Below the pieces are notes generated by a model. The model was not told the DNA's origin. It made no database searches and was given only the letters and a program-made list of their open reading frames with translations. A DNA stretch of 11,689 nt from JAAYYM01 sp964483545 (lineage in GTDB: Bacteria > Bacillota > Clostridia > Lachnospirales > Lachnospiraceae). The stretch lies in contig CAZACC010000066.1 in the NCBI GenBank assembly GCA_964483545.1, positions 1 to 11,689 on the forward strand, read 5' to 3'. Both the position numbers and the translations under genes were made by a program. Shown piece after piece: positions 6,985 to 11,689 of this stretch (positions are counted from its first letter, which is position 1; each line of letters opens with the position of its first letter).

Positions 6985-8482
6985 GCGAAGTAAGAAAAAC
7001 AGAATCATCGCATTTGCTTTTATAGTTGGATTCATCGGTGCAGCCTTGCTGACAGAACCGATAGATGCATATGCGGATACAACGTCGGACAACAGTACGT
7101 CGAGTACGACTACGACTTCTCATACAGATTATAGCGGTGCCTATTCTTCGTCCAATTATATTAAGACCGGAAATTACTGGTTCACTCCGTCTGGCAAGCA
7201 TGGCGAACTTGTAACGATTACACTGCCGATTGTCAATATGACACCCTATACCATCAAGGATGTAGTGATTTCTCCAATTATCAGTGGCAATAAAAAGGAT
7301 TGGCCGTTTGAGATCACCCAGACCAATTATGTACTGAAGCTGGATGTACTGGCAGGTTCGAATGCTGAGCCTGATGTGAGCAAGCGTACCACGGATTTAT
7401 TCTGGACCTTTCAGGTTCGTGATGATGTGCTGAACGGATATTATCCGATCCAATATCAGATCCTTTACACGGACGAACTGTGTAACCAAGGTTCCTGCAC
7501 GATTTCAACCTATATTGAGTGTACGGGCAAGCCAGGAGCCAAGAGCGTCAACGGAGATGACGAAGATGAAAAAAAGTCCACGCCACGTATCATTGTGACT
7601 GGGTTCGAAACCAATCCTGCAGAGGTGTTTGCGGGAGACAATTTTATGTTAACCATACATGTCAAGAATACTTCGTCCAAAACATCCGTTCAGAATGTAG
7701 AGTTTGACCTAGAGGCAGCAGTGGAGGGAAAAGATACAACTGCTACCTATTCGGCATTCTTACCAACCTCGGGATCCAATAGTGTCTTTGTAGACAGTAT
7801 CCCGATCGGCAGTTCCATCGATATGGCAGTCGAGTTTACAGCGAAGGCTGACTTGTCGCAGAAGCCGTATGTCCTGAATGTGAAAATGAAATATGAGGAT
7901 TCGGAAAACAATCCATATGAGGCAACTGGCAGCATTTCCATACCAGTACGTCAGGAGTCCAAGTTTGACATCAGCTCGTTTGAGGTAGCGCCTACGAATC
8001 TGACAGTAGGTAATGAAGCAGATATTATGTTCAATATCTATAATACAGGGAAGACAAAGCTGTATAATGTTAAGGCAAAGATTATGGCAGACTCCATCTC
8101 GGAGGGAGATGCCTTTGTAGGGAATCTTGACTCTGGTGCGACAGGAAATGTAGATGTCATGGTAACAGGTGTGCAACCGACCATGGATGATGGTGCAATC
8201 AAGGTACTTGTATCCTATGAAGATGATACAGGAAAGGTATTTGAACAGGAGTTCGCCACAGAGCTTTTTGTCAATGAAGCGATGGATATGATGGATATGG
8301 ATATGATGGAAATACCAGAAGAGCAGCCACAAAAGAACTTTCCAATATGGCTGATCGGTATCATTGCAGGAGTGGTGATCGTTACAGCAATTATTGTATT
8401 TGTCACGATCAAAAATAAGAAGAAAAAGAAAAAAGAAGAACAGTTGCTGATTGAAGATCTGAGTGATGATGAGGACCAGTAA
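6977..8482 (+). CDS. Secreted, membrane-anchored CARDB/COG1361-like protein of the ABC operon
   Basis: This 501-residue envelope protein has a basic start and hydrophobic stretch (10-26) that form a signal peptide, with likely cleavage after AYA at 31-33. A Ser/Thr-rich segment (35-60) follows. Next come a first beta-rich domain (about 61-185; Cys169, Cys174 and Cys182) and an acidic linker (192-200). Two repeated beta-sandwich units of CARDB/COG1361 style follow, at about 203-325 and 329-432; each opens with a F-E-x-x-P-x-x-(V/L)-x-x-G pattern and an I-x-N-T segment. A Met/Asp run (436-444), one transmembrane helix (455-478), a Lys-rich stop-transfer stretch and an acidic cytosolic tail end the protein. 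It sits between the ATPase and permease genes, overlapping the former by 8 nt and abutting the latter. That suggests a dedicated extracytoplasmic subunit, perhaps replacing a MacA-type adaptor. The ligand is unknown. Confidence 0.85.
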   Translation: MNRRSKKNRIIAFAFIVGFIGAALLTEPIDAYADTTSDNSTSSTTTTSHTDYSGAYSSSNYIKTGNYWFTPSGKHGELVTITLPIVNMTPYTIKDVVISPIISGNKKDWPFEITQTNYVLKLDVLAGSNAEPDVSKRTTDLFWTFQVRDDVLNGYYPIQYQILYTDELCNQGSCTISTYIECTGKPGAKSVNGDDEDEKKSTPRIIVTGFETNPAEVFAGDNFMLTIHVKNTSSKTSVQNVEFDLEAAVEGKDTTATYSAFLPTSGSNSVFVDSIPIGSSIDMAVEFTAKADLSQKPYVLNVKMKYEDSENNPYEATGSISIPVRQESKFDISSFEVAPTNLTVGNEADIMFNIYNTGKTKLYNVKAKIMADSISEGDAFVGNLDSGATGNVDVMVTGVQPTMDDGAIKVLVSYEDDTGKVFEQEFATELFVNEAMDMMDMDMMEIPEEQPQKNFPIWLIGIIAGVVIVTAIIVFVTIKNKKKKKKEEQLLIEDLSDDEDQ

Positions 8483-9889
8483 ATGAAACTGATAGATTTG
8501 TTCCGCATGAGTAGCAGTAATTTATTTAAACGAAAAGTCAGAACGATACTGACAGTCCTGGGCGTTGTAATCGGAACAGCCTCCATTGTGGTCATGGTTT
8601 CGCTTGGTCTTGGTCTTAACAAAGCAAACATGGAACAGATAGAAAGCTACGGAGAATTGACGACTGTTCGTGTATACGAGGCTTATGAGGATTATTCTAC
8701 TAATAACAGCAGCAGCGGTGATACGAAAAAGAGGTTAAATGATGCATTTGTAGAGGAACTGAAAAAACTCGATCATGTTGAGTCGGTGACACCTTTACTG
8801 AATATCAACGTTATCCTGAAACAGGGGATATACGAGGCGAATGCACAGCTACAGGGAATCAGTCTGGACGGCTTGAAAGAGATGAACCTGGAGTTTGCCG
8901 AGGGTGGAGTGCCGGAAGCAGATGCACCGCTGGAACTGGTCTATGGAAGCGCCCTGGCTGAGGATTTCTATAACGCAAAGACAGGACAGTATCTATATTG
9001 GGAAACAAATACTCTGCCAGATGTTGATTTTGTAGGTCAGCCGATGTTTGTCATTTTTGATACGGACGCATATTTATCGGCAAAGAATAATCAGAACAGC
9101 GCAGGGGCAGAAAATACCTCAACTGGTATGTCGAACACTGATCAGACCACAAAGCCAGTCAAGATGCCTAAGAAGTATATTATAGAAGGAGCAGGCGTGA
9201 TTCAAAAACCAGCTTCCGGATATAATCAGAACTCATGGAGTGTTTATTGTGATATCGACAAGCTGAAGCAGAAACTGGAGAAAATCTATAAGAACAAGCC
9301 AGTTCCAGGACAGCCGTTAAGAAAAAACGGAAAGCCTTATAGAGAGTGGTTTTATTCGTCAATCAATGTGAGTATTGAAAGTCTGGACTATATGAAGGAT
9401 GCGCAGCAGGCAATCAAGGATATGGGGTATCAGGCTGAAAGTAATGCTGAATGGATTGAATCGACACAGGAACAGTCCAAGACGATACAGCTAGTGCTGG
9501 GAGGCATTGGCGCCGTTTCACTGTTTGTGGCAGCCATCGGTATCGCCAATACGATGATGATGTCTATTTATGAAAGAACAAAGGAAATCGGTGTCATCAA
9601 GGTACTTGGCTGCAGTCTTGGCAATATCCGTACGATGTTTTTAATGGAAGCAGCCGGTATTGGATTGATTGGCGGATTCGTGGGCATTGTACTCAGTTAT
9701 GCAATCTCTGCCATTATCAATTCCATCACAACCAATATGGATTCTTACGCCATGGCGGTATCCTATATACCACCATGGCTTGCTCTAGTCGGACTGCTGT
9801 TTTCTGTAGGAATCGGTATGATATCGGGATTTTTCCCGGCACTTCGCGCCATGCACCTCAGCCCACTTGCAGCGATCAGGACAGAATAA
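8483..9889 (+). CDS. MacB/FtsX-family ABC transporter permease
   Basis: This 468-residue type VII ABC permease has a short cytosolic start and a first membrane helix (about 20-45, VLGVVIGTASIVVMVSLGLG). A large extracytoplasmic MacB-PCD-like domain spans about 46-333. Three C-terminal helices follow, at about 334-360, 386-414 and 429-455. The coupling motif YERTKEIGVIKVLG (363-376), typical of FtsX/MacB permeases, follows the second helix. The protein ends in LSPLAAIRTE, also usual for the family. The outer domain contains a low-complexity Asn/Ser/Thr segment (about 201-223). ATG 8483 directly follows the stop of the preceding gene; GAGG at 8471-8474 is 8 nt upstream, so translation is probably coupled. 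Two copies would pair with two ATPase copies. The substrate, or the envelope process it drives, is not evident. Confidence 0.94.
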   Translation: MKLIDLFRMSSSNLFKRKVRTILTVLGVVIGTASIVVMVSLGLGLNKANMEQIESYGELTTVRVYEAYEDYSTNNSSSGDTKKRLNDAFVEELKKLDHVESVTPLLNINVILKQGIYEANAQLQGISLDGLKEMNLEFAEGGVPEADAPLELVYGSALAEDFYNAKTGQYLYWETNTLPDVDFVGQPMFVIFDTDAYLSAKNNQNSAGAENTSTGMSNTDQTTKPVKMPKKYIIEGAGVIQKPASGYNQNSWSVYCDIDKLKQKLEKIYKNKPVPGQPLRKNGKPYREWFYSSINVSIESLDYMKDAQQAIKDMGYQAESNAEWIESTQEQSKTIQLVLGGIGAVSLFVAAIGIANTMMMSIYERTKEIGVIKVLGCSLGNIRTMFLMEAAGIGLIGGFVGIVLSYAISAIINSITTNMDSYAMAVSYIPPWLALVGLLFSVGIGMISGFFPALRAMHLSPLAAIRTE

Positions 9890-9938
9890 GACAAAGCACT
9901 AAACCATACTATAGAATTATGAAACAGGATGAAAACAA

Positions 9939-10982
9939 ATGAGGAACCAAAAGAAACACAAGGAGATACAGACAGAGCGATCGGTTGCGATCGGAATCAC
10001 GTTGTGTAGTACAATACTGATAGCAGCGGCAGCGGGGCTGCTGTTGGCAATGGTACATATGAACAGAGGGTTTGGAGATTTGGTATATGCTATGACATAT
10101 ATCGGACCGCCTCCAGAAGAAATCGCTGAATCCACAGCACTGGAGCCTAAGGACGAGGAATCCGCAGATGCTTCTGAACCAGTAGATGAGACGTCTGCGT
10201 CAGGTGGAAAAACAGAGGAAGAACAGGAACAGGCAATCTCGGACCATACATTGTCCGAAAATACGGTATCCGAGAATATAGTATCGGAAAATATAGTACC
10301 CGAAAATGCAGCGTCAGGAACTGCTGTGCCCGATTATACAATAACTGATCATACAGTAATCGACAATCTGGAACAGGCACCTGCTTATCCACAGCCGCAA
10401 CAGCTGGTGGATGAGAGTTACTTTGATGATGCCCTGTTTATCGGAGATTCCAGAATGGAGGGCTTTGGACTTCACTCTGGACTGAATGCGACATTTTATG
10501 CTGCTACTGGTCTGCAGCTACATGAGATCGACCGATATAAGGTAGTGAGAACAGCGAATGGAAAAGTCCCCATTTTCTCTGTATTGCAGCCAAATCAGTA
10601 TAAAAAGATCTATATCAAGGTTGGTCTGAATGAACTGGGCTGGGGAACGGATGAATTGTTTCTGCAGAAGTATGCGGAGCTGATTGCACGTCTGAGAGAG
10701 ATGGAGCCAGGAGCAATCATATATGTCCATGGATTGATTCATGTAACGGCAGCGAAGTCACAGACGGATTCCACTCATACGAATGAGAAAATTAACGCCA
10801 GAAATGCTATGCTGCAGCAGTTCGCAGTACAACAGCAGGCATATTATGTAGATATCAATGAGGTGGTATCAGATGCAAACGGTGCATTGCTGCCAGAGCT
10901 GACCTCTGACGGTATTCACCTCAAGGCTCAGTATATGGAGCTTTGGAAGAATTATTTAATGGCTCATGCGGTTCAGCAATGA
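9939..10982 (+). CDS. Membrane-anchored SGNH/GDSL-type hydrolase with pentapeptide repeat linker
   Basis: The protein has 347 residues. A basic N-terminus precedes one membrane helix (about 15-40), so the rest should lie outside the cell. Residues 60-100 are acidic and disordered. Residues 101-145 are nine degenerate pentapeptides (SENTV, SENIV and related). The SGNH hydrolase domain covers about 155-345: block I FIGDSRMEG with nucleophile Ser171, block III GLNELG with Gly229 and Asn231, and block V SDGIHL with Asp324 and His327. Such domains act as esterases or acyl-transfer enzymes on cell wall or polysaccharide acyl groups; the substrate here is unknown. AGGA at 9926-9929 lies 9 nt before ATG 9939. 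The gene follows the permease by 49 nt with no terminator, so it is likely cotranscribed with the ABC genes. A seven-codon frame (9919-9942) overlaps its start and is probably incidental. Confidence 0.88.
   Translation: MRNQKKHKEIQTERSVAIGITLCSTILIAAAAGLLLAMVHMNRGFGDLVYAMTYIGPPPEEIAESTALEPKDEESADASEPVDETSASGGKTEEEQEQAISDHTLSENTVSENIVSENIVPENAASGTAVPDYTITDHTVIDNLEQAPAYPQPQQLVDESYFDDALFIGDSRMEGFGLHSGLNATFYAATGLQLHEIDRYKVVRTANGKVPIFSVLQPNQYKKIYIKVGLNELGWGTDELFLQKYAELIARLREMEPGAIIYVHGLIHVTAAKSQTDSTHTNEKINARNAMLQQFAVQQQAYYVDINEVVSDANGALLPELTSDGIHLKAQYMELWKNYLMAHAVQQ
10239..10373 (+). repeat. Degenerate 15-bp tandem repeat (nine copies, in frame)
   Basis: Nine consecutive 15-nt units encode SDHTL, SENTV, SENIV, SENIV, PENAA, SGTAV, PDYTI, TDHTV and IDNLE. 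The general pattern is S/P-D/E-N/H-T/I-V. The middle units are most alike at DNA level, while the outer units have drifted. It forms an extracellular spacer between the membrane anchor and the SGNH domain. Confidence 0.85.
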
Positions 10983-11052
10983 GCAAAGTTTTCAGGTTTG
11001 TATTCAGACATTGCAAAATAGATGATTAATAGACACAACGAGGATGAAAAGG

Positions 11053-11574
11053 ATGAATCATATAATGATGAAAACGGTGAAAAAAATGACAGCAACAGAG
11101 AAAGCGACTGGAAACATGACAATCGGGAAAAATATCATAACTGTAGCAATGCTTGTTGCAGTTTTATTGACAGTAGGCTGTGGAACAGCAAAGGAACTGA
11201 ATGTAGATGATGTGAGTGCGAAGCTTTTGTCTGAGATCACCTATACGGACGAACTGTCAGAAATCGACTTGGAGACAGCTCAGATGCTGTTTTATTTAGA
11301 TGATATACAGATTACGAAAGCAAAGATATATGAGAGTGGCGGAGCGACTGCAGAGGAAATTGCAGTGTTTGAGTGTGCATCGACAGAGGATGCAGATCGA
11401 GTCATGACTGCAATGCAGACTCGTGTTGAGGAACAAAAAGAGTCCTTCAGGGATTATGTACCCGAAGAACTCTTGAAGTTAGATGCGGCAGTACTTGTGA
11501 AGAATGGAAATACTGTAGTTCTTTCAGTATCTGGGGATGCAGATGCAGCTCGTAAGATTATTGAAGGGAAATAG
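11053..11574 (+). CDS. DUF4358 family lipoprotein
   Basis: This is a 173-residue predicted lipoprotein. A basic N-region precedes a hydrophobic stretch (about 27-42) ending in LLTVGC, with Cys43 as the lipidation site. The -3 residue is Thr instead of the preferred Leu, so the lipobox is slightly atypical. The mature part matches DUF4358: an opening V-x-D-V/I-S-A-K-L segment, the YESGGATAEEIAVFE segment (93-107), a region alternating acidic and hydrophobic residues, and the closing V-x-S-x-D-A-D type end. The family has no established function. The start is uncertain: ATG 11044 directly abuts GAGG (11040-11043), so 11053, at 9 nt spacing, is preferred. ATG 11065, 11068 and 11116 are also in frame. 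It follows the SGNH gene by 70 nt with no terminator, so joint transcription is likely. Confidence 0.87.
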   Translation: MNHIMMKTVKKMTATEKATGNMTIGKNIITVAMLVAVLLTVGCGTAKELNVDDVSAKLLSEITYTDELSEIDLETAQMLFYLDDIQITKAKIYESGGATAEEIAVFECASTEDADRVMTAMQTRVEEQKESFRDYVPEELLKLDAAVLVKNGNTVVLSVSGDADAARKIIEGK

Positions 11575-11575
11575 A

Positions 11576-11689
11576 TCAATATCCGAGCTCTTCGCCGATT
11601 AAAAATACTTTGATGCGTCCTGGTACACCATTGTGTCTGGTAATGACAGTATGATTGCAGATGCAGTCTGGTGACAGACAGTCAGCACA
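11576..11689 (-). CDS. C-terminal end of a Cys-rich protein (5' end outside window)
   Basis: The minus strand is open from the right edge to a TGA at 11576-11578 and encodes 37 residues. The fragment has four cysteines and a histidine in the pattern C-x2-C-x4-C-x-C-x-H, suggesting a metal or cluster site. A compact beta-like end, RIKVFLIGEELGY, follows. I do not recognise the family. The composition is protein-like, unlike a shadow frame, and no + strand gene covers this stretch. Its stop lies 1 nt from that of the DUF4358 gene, so the two genes converge without a visible terminator. Confidence 0.7.
   Translation of the reverse strand, partial: CADCLSPDCICNHTVITRHNGVPGRIKVFLIGEELGY

Noticed and set aside
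7760..8332. A 190-codon open frame on the minus strand inside the CARDB gene
   Set aside because: It is antisense to a well-supported gene, Cys/His/Ile-rich without domain patterns, and has no plausible ribosome binding site.
9890..9938. Separate promoter for the SGNH gene (TATAGA near 9910)
   Set aside because: A -10-like box is present but no acceptable -35 or extended -10 was found, so it is not listed as a feature.
9919..9942. Seven-codon frame overlapping the SGNH start by ATGA
   Set aside because: There is no convincing binding site, it is very short, and its only conspicuous feature is an overlap easily formed by chance.
10239..10373. Possible CRISPR-like short repeats
   Set aside because: The repeats are contiguous without spacers, 15 nt long, and in frame inside a protein gene.

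Overview
The window looks like a chromosomal segment from a low-to-mid GC Gram-positive gut-type Clostridium relative, most likely family Lachnospiraceae. This is inferred from purine-rich AGGAGG-like ribosome binding sites, a DUF1653 protein with a Lachnospiraceae-style C-terminal region, a DUF4358 lipoprotein, SEN-type pentapeptide repeats in a surface protein, and a CARDB-type surface protein inside an ABC transporter operon. No species can be named from the sequence alone. There are no tRNA or rRNA genes, no CRISPR array, no insertion sequence and no phage gene.

Left part (1-2929, all + strand): the 3' end of an unidentified gene is followed by a strong 15-bp hairpin. Then come a DUF1653 protein, the adenine DNA glycosylase MutY (overlapping the DUF1653 gene by 19 nt) and a family 2 glycosyltransferase. 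A hairpin with T-runs on both strands closes this block and also serves the convergent genes that follow.

Middle part (2959-6106): a minus-strand pair encodes a YegS/DgkB-type lipid kinase and then a PAP2-family membrane phosphatase. This kinase and phosphatase pair could act on opposite sides of one lipid phosphate pool. It is divergent from glyA (serine hydroxymethyltransferase), which has its own extended -10 promoter and a downstream hairpin terminator.

Right part (6131-11574, + strand): an extended -10 promoter precedes three tightly packed genes: a MacB/LolD-type ABC ATPase, a secreted membrane-anchored protein with two CARDB-like beta-sandwich domains, and a MacB/FtsX-type permease. 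Their junctions are an 8-nt overlap and 0 nt. After 49 nt comes a membrane-anchored SGNH hydrolase with nine degenerate pentapeptide repeats, and after a further 61-70 nt (depending on the start codon) a DUF4358 lipoprotein. No terminator is visible between these five genes, so they may form one cell-envelope module. This is the best candidate for an undescribed system: a MacB-like mechanotransmission pump in which a CARDB protein occupies the place of the MacA adaptor, linked to an envelope hydrolase. At the right edge a Cys-rich protein of unknown function is encoded on the minus strand, with its stop only 1 nt from that of the DUF4358 gene.
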